DNA of 32,481 nt from Ophiosphaerella korrae (GCA_028456385.1 JALNQF010000417.1:1-32481), one strand, 5' to 3'; counted from the stretch's first letter, positions 1 to 11,139 are shown. Notes: generated by a model not told the origin, from the letters alone. A program made the numbers and translations.

Positions 1-1218
1 CTCTTACTATAGATTTTAAAGATATAGATAAACTACTTAAAGATTTTAATTTAGCTTAAAGCGCTTTATAATTAAAACGTATATAGAAAATATAATTTAT
101 ATACTTAAAACGTACTTATAGAGTAAGTAGTATAATCTAACTTTTAGCTCTATAGCTAAGTATCTATATATATAAAAAATAAATAATTATACTATAAACT
201 ATTTCTTCTCTACTTATTAGATAAGCCTAAACTACTCTTTACTTATATCTTACTTACTTTTTAAAAGTAGAACGTCTTAACCTTTTACTTTATCTTTTTC
301 TTCTTCTTTCTCTTCTTCTTCTTTTTCTTCTACTTCTTCTTCTTTTACTACTACTTTCTTACTACTATCTTTATTATTATCTTCTTTATTATTAACTTAT
401 TCTATAAAAAAGTAGCTATAGTAAGCCTAAAAAGTAGTTAGTATATACTATATAAGTATAGTATAGGTAAATATATAATATAGTAAAGGTAGCCTAAAAT
501 CTCTATTAATACTCTAACTAAACCTTACTACTAAGCTATAAGGCTATACTATTTAGTTAAAATAAGTCCTAAAAATTAAAGTGTAGTTATAAGTATTTAA
601 GTAGGTACTCCTAAAGGAGCACTACTATAAGTAGTAAGGTGCCTATAGTTTAATAGCTCTAAGTTAAAGGTATACTAAGTATAAGTAAGCTTAACACTAG
701 TATAGCATACTTCTAAGTTAGTTTTAAGAGCACTAGTATTAAATATAGTAGTATTATACGTATTACAAAGCTTATAAAAATAATTAATATACTTATTAAG
801 TATAAGAAGTACCTATTTATATTAGTTAAAGTATATACAAGGAGTATATATTATAGTTACTAAGGTGTAGCTACTATAATTACTAGAAGAATAATACTAG
901 TAGTAACGTTCTTCTAGCTTATTATATACTTCCTTCTAGTTAATAATACTTTAAGTATAGCGTAAGTAAGTAGTATATAAAGTATTATAGTTAGCGCGCT
1001 TAGTATCTACACTCTACTTAAAAGGCTAAGCTTAATAGATATTACTTTTCTTAATAAACTTTAGGTAAGGATAGTAAACTATAGTAATAATTACTAAATA
1101 TATACTACGTATATATTAAGTATACACTATAGTTAATAAGAGGATAAGTAAAATAATTATAAAAGAAATTTTTTTTTTATATAGGGTCTACTAAGAGTAA
1201 ATACAATTATATAAGTAA
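1..1218. other. RIP-degraded AT-rich DNA, no recognisable gene
   Basis: I recognise no gene or element here. The first CpA or TpG dinucleotide appears only near position 582; before that there is none on either strand, although CT, AG and TA are abundant. This is the expected end state of C-to-T mutation at CpA. Stop codons interrupt all frames. A pyrimidine-rich tract (289-403) is annotated separately. The stretch is probably an old transposon too mutated to read by eye. Confidence 0.6.
289..403. repeat. CTT/ATT-rich low-complexity tract
   Basis: An almost pure pyrimidine stretch of CTT and TTC triplets grades into TAC and ATT triplets. Read on the minus strand it is AAG/GAA-rich and would encode runs of Glu and Lys. 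It could be a microsatellite or the remnant of an acidic-basic protein segment. No flanking frame supports a specific protein. Confidence 0.7.
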
Positions 1219-1647
1219 TAACGTATTCTATTAGTAAAGTAGCTATATTACTAAGATAGCTACTCTAAAATATACTAAAAAATCGAAAGTTTAATATCTA
1301 ATATCTCGATAACTATACTATAATAACTTCTAAAAATTTAATAGATTAAAGATTATATATAAAGTAGTAATCTATAAAATTTTTAGAACGTGTAGCCTAG
1401 TTTATTTAATATTATTAATAAAAAAGTGTTTTTTACTATAGAAAATTTTACTATCTTAAGAACTACTAGGCTACACGCTTTAAAAATTTTATAGATTACT
1501 ACTATATATATAATCTTTAATCTATTAAATTTTTAGAAGTTATTATAATATAGTTATTAAGATATTAGATATTAAATTTTCGATTTTTTAGTATATTTTA
1601 GAGTAGCTGTCTTGGTAATATAGCTACTTCGCTAATAGAATACGTTA
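1219..1647. repeat. 429-bp long inverted repeat (foldback element)
   Basis: Two 183-bp arms, 1219-1401 and 1465-1647, are reverse complements with no gaps and 11 mismatches by my count (about 94% identity). Ten mismatches are transitions, as RIP would produce. A 63-bp spacer separates them. The outer ends read TAACGTATTC and GAATACGTTA. The size and symmetry resemble a non-autonomous DNA transposon with long terminal inverted repeats (MULE or foldback type). I see no clear 8-10 bp target duplication beside it and no coding capacity. A two-copy head-to-head duplication is the alternative. Confidence 0.85.
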
Positions 1648-2288
1648 ATCTTTTACTTATTATTAAAATATAAACGAAATATTATATATAAGTATAATAA
1701 TAACAACACGCTTAACGTATAGGTATAGCGCGTAAGGTACGTAAATACTCTTTTCTTTATTTTCCTAAAGGTTTAGGGTTTTTATTAAGGTTATACTTTA
1801 AAAAGCTAGTAAAGATACTAGCTAAAGGGAGAAGCTCTATAATAAGAGTTTATTAAATACTTAAGACTCTTGTAAACTCTAGTATAAGTTAGGGGTAAAG
1901 CTAATATACTAAAGATTATAATATTATATAGTTATAATCTAAAGTAAAGATAGTATACTATATAGGTATATAAAAGGCTTAATACTTATAAAGAAAGTAA
2001 AGTAAGTATTATTCTTCTTTAGATACTAGTAGTACTATTAAATACTATCTATTATCCCTTTACTATCTCTTATAGCTTATAGCAAGTACTATTATCTTCT
2101 AGCTACTTCTTAACAATAAACTTATTAGCTATAATTAGTTTAAATCCTAGTATAAAAGCCTAAATTTAATCTAGCTAACTTTAAATTCTTTATATAAAAG
2201 GAACCTAATAAAGAAATTAATTTTAGTTAAAGATTAGCTAAAAATTTTAAATAGAAGAGAAAACAAGTAAGTATTATAAGTAAATAGA
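1648..2288. other. Unassigned RIP-degraded DNA
   Basis: No gene recognised. The stretch includes a short inverted repeat (GCTAGT and ACTAGC around 1805-1825) and a TATA-like string near 1970, but neither stands out from the AT-rich background. It may be the upstream part of whatever element left the coding ghost that follows. Confidence 0.5.
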
Positions 2289-3686
2289 AGAATTAGTAAT
2301 AAGAAGAAAAAAACTTAGTTAATTTTCTTTAAAAATAAATAACTAAAGAGGCCCTAGTACTTAGATACTAAGAAGAAAAACCTTATATTACCTATTATTA
2401 CTAATTACTATCTTTAGAACTAAAAGAAAAAGCTTAAGTAGTAAGAAAACTTCTAAGACTAAACCTAAGTAGCTAAAAGTAAATACTACTTAGATAATAA
2501 GTATAATAGTAATCTTAATTTTAAAAGTAAAGATCTTAAAGTAAAAAGCTAAAAGAATACTAAAAAGGTAGAAAAGGTATAGAAATAGTAAACTAAAAGC
2601 TCTTAGAAAGAAAAGTAAAAGAGTTTAAACCTAGTATATTAAATTAAGAATAGACTAGAGTAAGAATACTACTACTAGAAAGTAGAGCGCAAAGAAAAGA
2701 AGTTAAAAAAGTAGCTAGATAGTAGCTAGAAGTAAAAGTAAAAGTAGTAAGAAACTTTATAGAGTATTTATAAGTATATCTTAAACTTTTATTAAGACCT
2801 AAGTAACTTATATCTAACTCTAGGTTAGTAAAGTAAGAAAAGCGTAAGAGCGTACTTTATAAAGCCTAAAGAGCTAGTAGTTAATAGAAAGAATTTAGAG
2901 TAGTATAAAAGCTTAAAAGTAAGCTAGAACTACTAAACAAGCGCTTTAAAAGTATTTACTAATACTAAAAAGAAATAAAAAGTAGAGAGAACTAAAAAGA
3001 ACTTAATAAATAACAGCCTTATTTACTATAAAGAAAATAGTAGCTAGAAAACTATTAAACTTACTTTTAGGTATAGTATAACTCTAGAGATACTAGCTAT
3101 AAGCTTACTAGTAAAAAAGATTATTAGTAAAGTTATAAGAGTAGCTAGAAGTCTTAGAGTTATTATCTTAAGACTTATCTATACTATATACTACTAGGTA
3201 AGCCCTAAGCCTATAAGAATATACTAGCTTACTAGGTATTATAAGAAAATACTTATAGGCTACTTAATAACTTAGGGAAACGTTTTAGTAAATAAAATAC
3301 TAAATATTAGCTACTATAGTATTACGTATAAAGAGTATAGTAATAAAGTAGCTAAAAAACTAAGTAGCTATAAGAATAAAAGTATTAGTGTAAGTATACT
3401 CTTACTTAAAGAACTTAGTAATATAGTAGTAACTTTTAGTAAAACCTTTAACTTAAAAGAGTACTTACTTATATTTAGCTACTAAACTACTAAAAACGCG
3501 TTAGTAAAGCTCTAAAAGACTATTAGGATAAAACTAAGTAAAAAGAAAAATAAAGTTAAAGACTTACTTAACTTATAATTATAGCTCTAAATATAATAAT
3601 AAGTATAAAAGCTATTAAAGTAAATAATACTTTTATTATTAAAGAAAATAGAGTATCTAATACTACTATAAATATAAGTAGTATAG
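2289..3686 (+). pseudogene. Unrecognised degenerate + strand coding frame
   Basis: One frame (codons starting at positions divisible by 3) reads as plausible protein for about 460 codons if in-frame TAG/TAA are taken as RIP-altered Gln or Trp codons. Its longest open runs are 3276-3482 (69 codons) and 3063-3194 (44 codons). These are long for DNA in which TAA and TAG are so common. The first half is Lys/Gln/Glu-rich and could have been a charged or coiled segment; the second half is richer in Leu, Ile, Val and Tyr. I recognise no catalytic motif, zinc knuckle or transposase signature. There is no start codon and no intact frame. It is most likely a transposon gene or a hypothetical gene carried by one. 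The function is unknown. Confidence 0.45.
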
Positions 3687-5523
3687 CTATAATTACTCTC
3701 TTTTTTAGAACTATAAGCTATAGCCCTATTAGAGCCTAGTAGTAGTAGCCCTAGTAGTAAAGCCCTATAAAAGCTAATAGTCTTCTAAGTATACTAACTT
3801 ATATAGACTATAGCTTTTTAATAAGCTTATATTTCTTAAAGATTATTAATTAAAGAAAGATCTTATAAGCGTATAGCCTAAGTAGCTAAAAAGTTTTAAG
3901 TAAGTATCTTTTAACTTTTATAATAGTATACCTAATAGTATAGATAGTAAAAAAGAGACTAAAAGCTATTAAAGGTATAGAAAAAGCTATTAAAGTTATA
4001 GGAATAAATATTATAAAGACTATTCTACTAGTAAGCTCTATTTTTATACTTATTATAGTAAGTATATATAAACTCTTAGATAAAGAAAAAAAGCTAGCTA
4101 AAGTTATACTTATTAAAGATATTAAAGACTTAGTTAAAAAGGTTATAAAGTAAGTTAAGTAAAAGAGAGTAGTTAAAAAAATAAGTAATAACTAAGAGAA
4201 TATATAGTTAGTAACACCTAAGAGCTTATAAGTAAAAAGGTTAGATACTTACTTTTATACTAGAAACGATATATTATAGAAATAGAGTAAAAAGCTTTAC
4301 TTTTAGTTTAATAATAACCTAAAGGTAGCTTACTTAGGTTATAAAGTAGCTAAGAAAGATTATTACTACTATAGTTACTTTAGCTAAGCTAGCTAGCTAT
4401 ATAGAAGCTAGGTTAGAAATTAAAAGTAGCTATAATAGTTAAAGTAGAAAGTAAATAAAAGAATAGAGCTAAGAAACTAGTAAGAGAGTATAGAGTAGCT
4501 AAGATAAGCTTAAAGAAAAGAAGAAGAAAAATAGAATAAAAAATAAGAGGTAAAGTTTAAGTATACTTCTAAAAAGTATTTATAACTTTACTAAAACTAT
4601 AAGAGCTAATAACTATAAAAGCTTAACTACTAGTAAGGATATTTAAATATAGAGCCTAAGAGCTTTATACTAGCTTAACTAATATATATATATATATAAG
4701 AAAAGAGTTAGCTATTAAAAATTAATAAGTAAGAGAAGAATTTAGTAAGTAAAAATATATTAAGTAAAAGAACTATTATAGAAGAGTAAAAAACTATTAT
4801 AGCTTATAAAATATATATAAAAAGAAATAGTAAAAAAGTAGATAGCTACTACTATAAGCTATATAATACGCTTATATAAAAATTTTATTAAATAACTTAG
4901 AAACTATATAAATACTCTATAAATAACTCTTTAGATATTAGATCTAAAGCTTTTAGGAGAAAGGCGTTATAAGTAAATAATAAGAGTAGTATCTTTAATA
5001 TTATAAGCTATAGCTAAAACGCTCTAAAATAAAACTAATAGCTAATATAAAAAAATAAGTAGTATAACTTAAGCTTTATATTAGGTAATAGTACTAATAA
5101 AGCTAGCGTTCTCTTAAAGTAAGCTTAAGTAAGTTATAGCTATAGCTATAGTTAGATTAGTAGTTTATAAACAATATATAGTAATTAATACCTAAAAGGC
5201 TATAAGTTATTTAAGAGAAAAGATACTCTTAAAGACTTAATATCTTTATTCTCTTTTATTAATATTAATATTTTAGCTAAAAAGCTTAAGTTACTCTCTA
5301 ACTATATATATAGTTAGCGCTAGATACTAAACTATTTATAAGTGTAGAGCTAAATTACAAATCTAAATTATTTTAGATTTAATAGTTTAAGTACCTTACT
5401 ACTAATAAAATAAGAAAAGAGGTTTATAAATTAAAGTAGGTTTTACTTTCTCTTTAGGCTAAAGGCTTTTAATTAAGTATAATAGCTTAATAAGACTAAG
5501 CTCTTAAAAAGAAAGTAGAAGTA
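3687..5523. other. Unassigned RIP-degraded DNA with short palindromes
   Basis: The preceding coding ghost may continue to about 4560, but two + strand frames compete (for example an open stretch from about 3959 to 4150), so I do not extend the call. There is a TA dinucleotide run at 4682-4697. Two perfect hairpins lie near the right edge: the 20-bp palindrome at 5298-5317 and 9-bp arms AAATCTAAA/TTTAGATTT at 5359-5380. No named gene is recognised. Confidence 0.45.
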
Positions 5524-5775
5524 TATAGTAAAGTATTATAGAGAAAGAAATAGTAAAAAGAGAGTAAGTAGTTACTAAAAAAATATAAGTACTAAAAGCT
5601 TTATAAAGAAGTAAACTATTAATAAAAAGGCTAATAAGTTCTTAGGTTATAAGATATAATTTATATAAGTATAAATAGTATTTAGAGTTAGTTTAGCTAA
5701 TAAAGTTTAAGTTCTCTAAAATAAATAAGCTCTTAGGCCCTAGATTTCTATTAGGTATATAACCTTATAATAATA
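5524..5775. repeat. Short interspersed repeat R1, heavily mutated copy
   Basis: This stretch aligns over its whole length with 7915-8180. Both copies begin TATAGTA(A/G)AGTATTATA and end AACCTTATAATAATA. R1 has A or T at most positions where R2 has G or C, and it lacks about 10-14 bases present in R2. It lies at the left edge of the partial LTR of element E, apparently inserted into or truncating it. No coding capacity is seen. A MITE or SINE-like element is likely; the class is not determined. Confidence 0.75.
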
Positions 5776-5912
5776 TATTAATATTAAAAGCTATCTTTTT
5801 CCTATTTATAGTTTATTACTTAATTATAATATAAGCTTTTATTATTAACTTTTAATATACTAATACTCTTAAAAAAAGTTACTTATAGTTAATAATAAGT
5901 AACTTTATTATA
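5776..5912 (+). repeat. Partial 5' LTR of element E
   Basis: The last ~137 bases of an LTR are present. They match the 3' portions of the C LTR (27305-27746) and the solo LTR F, including the AAGCTTTTATTATTAAC segment and the terminal ATTATA (GTTACA in the less mutated F). Upstream LTR sequence is missing, replaced by repeat R1. Confidence 0.75.
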
Positions 5913-6039
5913 CTTTACTAATTTATTTATTAGAAGAAGTAAAGTAGAAGTAGTATATAGTCTAAGCTAATAAAATAATAGAAAGTTTAACTAAGAAAAA
6001 AAGTAAAGTACTTTTAAGTAGTTATAAGTAAGATAGAAC

Positions 6040-7110
6040 TAACTAGGTACTAGTTAAGATATACTTAAATAACCTAATTACTAAAAAAAGAGAAGTATAA
6101 CTAATAATTAATACTATAGAAATATAGAATAAAGAACTATAAAACTATATTAATTAGAGTAAAGCTTAAATTATAGCTATTATAATAAGATAAAACTAAA
6201 TAGAATAGATTACTTAAAGACTAGAGATAAGTATAATAAAAAAACTACTTAAAATACTTATACTTAAAAAGTTTAATAGAATAAAAAAGAAACTAAAACC
6301 TTTTATAGTATTAGTATAACTCTAGATAGATATATAAGTACTATACTTTAATAGTAAAGATAAAAAAGTAATATATATTAGAATATACTTTAAAGAAGAT
6401 ATAATAAGATAGTTTAAACTTTACTAGATAGATTATATAATAAATACTCTTAGAATATAAAAAGATAAAATAAAAGCTATTTTTAGAAGTTATAAATACT
6501 TTATAAGATAAATAAGAGTAGTATTTAGAAATATATATATTACTTAAAAAGCTAAATAAAAGTTTAAAAAGCTTATATAATATAAAAGTATTTCTAAATT
6601 TATAGTATAGTTTAAATAACTATTATAAAATATAGAATAAAATAATTTATCTTTAATATTATAATTTAAATAAAGACTAAAGTTAAAAATCTAATATAAA
6701 ATAATTTATATAGAAAAACTAAGAATATTAGAAGCTCTAAAATAATAAGTAATATAAGTTAATAATAACTTCTAAAAATAGAAAAAAAAATAAAGAAAAA
6801 AGATACTATAGAAATTATAATAATAGAGACCTTATAATCTTTAATATAAATAAAGATAAAAAGAAAAAAAAATAAAAACTTTATATATTTTACTTATAGT
6901 AAGAAAAGCTACTATATAAGAGATTATTAGTTAAAGAAAAAAGATATAGTATATTATAAATATAAGAAACTAGAATACTTTATAAAAGATTATAGAGCTA
7001 AAGATCTAAAAAAGAAGCTTAGTTAAAGATAACTAAAGATAAGAAAGAAGTACTAAGAGTATATACTAAGCTTTAAGAAAAAGTAGTAGTAAGTAAAAAG
7101 TAATAATATA
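6040..7110 (+). pseudogene. Degenerate gag of element E with two CCHC knuckles
   Basis: The Gag capsid/nucleocapsid region is readable only by allowing RIP stops. Two nucleocapsid zinc knuckles with CX2CX4HX4C spacing sit in the same frame at 6886-6927 and 6952-6993. In both, all four metal ligands are Tyr (TAT or TAC in place of TGT/TGC/CAC). The preceding capsid stretch matches the C and A gags position by position, including the uninterrupted target site (6383-6387) at which solo LTR F entered element C. In a live element this protein would form the virus-like particle and bind element RNA. It is non-functional here. Confidence 0.8.
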
Positions 7111-7914
7111 TAATACTTAATTAGACTTTTTATTATAATAATAACTACTATATATACCTTTTAAGTAAGTAAAGCGTATAATAGTTTCTATATAAAAAAT
7201 AGGGACTAGTAGTAATAAAAGAAAGAACTTAAGTATAGCTTAAAGAAATAGTATATATAATAGACTTACTAATAGAAGATTTAAAAGAGAAAATATCTTA
7301 GACTTTATTAATTCTTACTAAATAATAAGTTAAAGATATAAAATCTACTATAGTTACTTCTAAAGAACTACAAAGTAATATAAAAGAAATTAATATAAAA
7401 AGTATAAAGTATACCTAGTTAGATATATATAGTTATAATAGCTATATAATAATAATTTATTTAGAAATACTTACTAGTTATAAGTAGAGAGAAAGTATAT
7501 AAAGACTAGAAAATATATAATCTTAAAGTAATAAAGTTTATAATATTCTAATAGTTAATAAAGTAATATATAGTTATAGTAAGAAGAATACTAATATAAA
7601 GGGAGTAGTAGTACTTAATAAAAAAAACGTAATAGATTAATAAAGCTTATATACTAAGTATACTAGTAGTATACTATATTTTAATAGAAATAAGACCTAG
7701 TATAAATAAGTATAAAGAAGAGGATAATAAAAAAATAAACTAAAATATCTAGTATACTTTAAAGTATTCTAAATATTATACTTAAATATAAGTTACCTTA
7801 TATATAAAGAAACTAAAGTAAGAAACTATATATAGCTAGTAAGAAATAAAGACTATAATTATATAAAAGTAATTTTAGTAAAAGATATTATAAGGTAGAA
7901 AACTATAAAGATAC

Positions 7915-8180
7915 TATAGTAGAGTATTATAAAGAAAGGAATAGTAAAAAAGGAGTAAGTAGTTACTAAAGAAACACGAGTACCGAGGGCTTATAAGGAG
8001 GCGAACTATTAAGGAGGAAAGGTAAGGGAGGGCAGCTAATAGGCCCTTAGGTTGCAGGATATAACCTATAAGAGGGCGAATAATATTTAGAGTTAGTTTA
8101 GCTAATAAAGTTTAAGATCTCTAAGACTAATAAGCCCTTAGGCTTTAAATCTATATTAGGTATACAACCTTATAATAATA
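7915..8180. repeat. Short interspersed repeat R2, less mutated copy
   Basis: This is the second copy of the ~260-bp repeat at 5524-5775, inserted in the post-gag region of element E. Flanking E sequence resumes at 8181 and matches element C and the reverse complement of element A. Its middle (7970-8090) is GC-richer than its surroundings, with CACGAG, GAGGGC, GGAGGCG and TTGCAGG, so it escaped much of the mutation that affected R1 and E. TA dinucleotides border both ends, but I see no clear terminal inverted repeat beyond a shared TATTATAA. Confidence 0.75.
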
Positions 8181-8291
8181 CTTAATAAAGGATATATAGT
8201 AATAAAACTTAGAAAGAAGTTATTTAAGAAATATATCTTAAAAAAACCTTAGTATAAATATATATAAGATAAATATCTAATATATAATAAC

Positions 8292-8698
8292 TATAATAGA
8301 GTTACTTATTATTAACTATAAGTAACTTTAGTTAGGTATTAGTATATTAAAAGTTAATAACAAAAGCTTATATTATAATTAGGTACTAAGCTATAAATAA
8401 TAGAAGGATATCTTATAATATTAAGATATTATTACTTGTAGTTAATAATTAAATTACTAAAACTATCTTAATAATATATATTTATTACTACTTATATACC
8501 TTTATCTTAGTTATAATATATAATATAGTTTTATAAATTACTAATCTATTATACGTAACTATAGATTACTTATATTATATATTCTAATTATAAGTTATTT
8601 TCTAATCTAAGTTATTACTCTACTTATCTTATACTTTGTTAGTACTTAAGTTAGGACTAATTTATTCTATTTTAATTTCTCTTATTATATTTATAATA
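8292..8698 (-). repeat. LTR of element D
   Basis: A 407-bp LTR aligned with the A and B LTRs: the start TATAATAG corresponds to TGTAAC-GG in the least mutated copy, and the end is ATAATA. It is more eroded than the A and B LTRs and has lost most CpA and TpG. Confidence 0.8.
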
Positions 8699-9205
8699 CT
8701 ATTCTCTCTTTTAGATAAGTTTTTATTCTTTTATCTTAGAGCTAAAGTTATTAATCTAGTTTCTTTATTAATATAAAGTTCTTTACCTTTTTTCTTTATA
8801 CCTACTAAGTCTACTCTTTATTATTTTTAGTTAGTAGATTATATATTATACTATAGTATTATAATATTTTTTTATTTTTATTATAAGTTTTTAAAATATA
8901 GTAAGGCTTATAAGGTATATATTTATACTAATACTTATTTATTTTATAACTTATTAAGTATAGCTCTAGTAGATTATAGGTTTAAAATACTTATTTATAA
9001 TAAGAAAAGCTATTAACTACGCTTAAGATAAACTATCTAAATAGATTATAGGAGCTAAAAATAAATATAATTAGATTCTAAGTATATAACTAAAAAATTA
9101 TACTTATCTCGTTTATCTTTATAAGATAAAAGCTATAAATAATAAAAAGTTTATTATATAAGCTATTCTTTTAGAATCTAAGCTTAATTTTAAAGTTATA
9201 GTAAA
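8292..9205 (-). mobile_element. Element D: 3' LTR plus 3' internal fragment, minus strand
   Basis: The LTR at 8292-8698 has the orientation of elements A and B. A purine-rich tract on the minus strand (AAAAGAGAGAATAG, 8699-8712) adjoins it. About 500 bases then align with the region between chromodomain and polypurine tract in B (13286-13850) and A (14742-15330). Similarity stops near 9205, before the chromodomain, so the element is truncated there. It is inserted in element E at 8291. The far target duplication cannot be seen because the other end is missing. Confidence 0.8.
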
Positions 9206-10860
9206 AGTATTAGATAAGTTATATATTTAGATACGTAATTAGATACGTAATAGTATATACGTAAAGAAGTGTAATAGATTCTAAGAGTACCTAGAATCTA
9301 TTAATTAGCTTGCTTAAGCTAGTATAGTAATATAATTAGCTTAGCGTATAAGCGTAATAATTACTAAGTTACTAACTCTACTATAGCTAAATAGATTATA
9401 GCCTTAACCTTTATAAGTAAAAGAATTAAATAAAAGATCTTATATATAAAGAGGTAGATAACGTTAGTATAACTAATATAATAAAGAAACTAGTACCTTA
9501 ATAAAAAGAGTATTAAGGATCTAGCTTACTACTATCTTAAGAAACCTAGCTAAGACTACTATATTATAGATATATAGATAGAGCGTAGGGCTAGAAATAG
9601 ATAGAGATATTAATTAATCTACTTAGTTTATACCTAGTACTTTTAAGTTATAAGTAACTAACTAAAAAAAAGCTTTACTAAAAGCTCTAGTATTTCTCTC
9701 TAGTAAGGCTCTTATATAGCTATTATAAAAAAGCCTTTTTTATTAAACTACTATAACTTCCTTTAAATCTAATAATTAAAAGTTTTACTACCTTAATTAA
9801 GTTAAATAAACTAGTACTTACCTAAATCTAACTACTTAAGTATTAACTTAAGTATTAAGCTAAGCACTATATACATATTAGTAAAAAGTACTAATCTTTT
9901 ACTTTTTAGTAGCTATACGCGTATCTACGAAAAGTGTAAGTCTCTTACTTTCTAGTAGCCTTCTAGTAACTTTTAATTAAACTAAGTATTAAGTAAAGTA
10001 CTATACTTAGCGCTAGATTATACGTACTTAAAAAAGTATATATCTCTTACTCTTTTATAGCTTAAAGCTATACTAAGATAGCTAGTATTACTTAATATAA
10101 TCTAACTATAACGTTAAGAACTAATACTAACTATACTATAAAGCTAACTTAGCTATAGTTAAGATACGTTATATATAAAATCTAAAATTAAATTAACTTA
10201 GCTTCTACTATAGAGCTTATAAATATACTAGAACTTATTAATTTTTTAGTACTTACTAATTATACTCTAGCTAATAATATTAAGAAACTAACAAGTTAGT
10301 CTAAACTCTTAGTAGTAAGCCTTAAAGCTTTTAAAGAGGATCTTAAGTACTATAAAACTTTTTCTAAGTAATATTAAATTAATTAATAAATATATAATAA
10401 GGATTAAATAAGCCTATAATATATTATAGTATTTATCTAATTATTAGTCTTACTATATCTACTATATATATACTACCTACTAAATTAATTAATAAGATAA
10501 TAGCTTACTAACCTAAAATAAATAGTTAGGATTAATAAGTAGATAAAAAGAGAGTATACTTATAAGTACTATATTAGTTTACTTAAACTAATAAAGAATA
10601 CTTTAAATTAGAATACTTAAATAGCTAAGTATAACTAAGCTACTATAGATACTAAAACTTATTAAGTTATAGAAGTCTTAAATCTTAAAATAGTAACTAA
10701 AGATTTCTTATTAGCTATTAATAAAGCTATACTTATATAGTTAATTAATTTTTAAAACTATAGATACTTTAATAAGTATATAACCTAGAAAGAAATAATA
10801 AAATACTTCTAAGAATATATAATAATAGTATATTCTCTAAGAAAGAAGTAAGCTACTTTT
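9206..10860. other. Unassigned RIP-degraded DNA
   Basis: No gene is recognised on either strand. Some + strand frames read without stops for 20-40 codons (around 9500-9600 and 9880-10080), but I see no motif. A strong hairpin at 9272-9303 lies close to the break in element D and may mark the edge of another insertion. The stretch probably holds one or more old transposons. Confidence 0.4.
9272..9303. repeat. Perfect 12-bp hairpin
   Basis: TAATAGATTCTA (9272-9283) and TAGAATCTATTA (9292-9303) are exact reverse complements around an 8-base loop. A smaller hairpin (TAGCTT/AAGCTA) follows within 10 bases. It could be the terminus of an inserted element or a chance AT-rich palindrome. Confidence 0.6.
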
Positions 10861-11041
10861 ATAGTAAATAGTACTTTATTATACTTTACTAATAGTAGTA
10901 AATCTACTTAAAGTTAGACTAAAAACGCCTTTTTTATAGAAAGTATATATTACTATTATAATACTAAGTAGTAAGTAAGATATTATATTATACGTAATTA
11001 GGCTAAGTAATATAGTATAGTAAAATATATAACTATTTAGT

Positions 11042-11139
11042 AGTAAACGCTTTAGAGTAAACGCTCTAGAGTAAATACTTAAAAATAAGTACTCTAGAGT
11101 AAACGCTTTAGAGTAAGTACTTAAGAATAAATACTAGAT
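11042..11139. repeat. 42-bp tandem repeat with a 14-bp sub-unit
   Basis: A 42-bp unit occurs at 11056-11097 and again at 11098-11139, with transitions between copies. It is preceded by one extra 14-bp sub-unit AGTAAACGCTTTAG (11042-11055). The period is 14 codons, so any frame passes through unbroken. Two + strand frames both read as a repeated, basic 14-residue motif, one with RIP-type stops and one with fewer. This suggests a repeat inside a former coding region, but I cannot say which frame was used. Confidence 0.75.

Larger units (their letters stand above)
5776..8291 (+). mobile_element. Element E: truncated + strand Ty3/Gypsy remnant
   Basis: A partial 5' LTR (5776-5912) is followed by a leader and gag region collinear with element C (27747 onward) and with the reverse complements of elements A and B. 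The LTR/leader junction (ATTATA followed by CTTTACTAATTTA) matches the same junction in C. The left end is cut by repeat R1. The right end is cut at 8291 by the LTR of element D. R2 is inserted at 7915-8180. Protease, reverse transcriptase and integrase lie beyond the break and are not found. Every frame is full of stops. Confidence 0.85.

Noticed and set aside
1773..1778. TTAGGG resembling a telomere unit
   Set aside because: A single occurrence with no tandem array.
1960..2010. TATA box-like sequence upstream of the coding ghost
   Set aside because: TATATAAAA-type strings are frequent by chance in this composition and nothing else marks a promoter.
3687..4560. Helix-turn-helix-like stretch suggesting a pogo transposase near 3850-3950
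   Set aside because: It depends on reading many stops as Gln in one of two competing frames, and no DDE motif follows.
10872..10893. ACTTTATTATACTTTACTAAT matches the LTR/leader junction of element E
   Set aside because: The upstream 400 bases do not align convincingly with any LTR, and potential coding frames run straight through. A 20-base match is possible by chance or as a tiny fragment in such low-complexity DNA.
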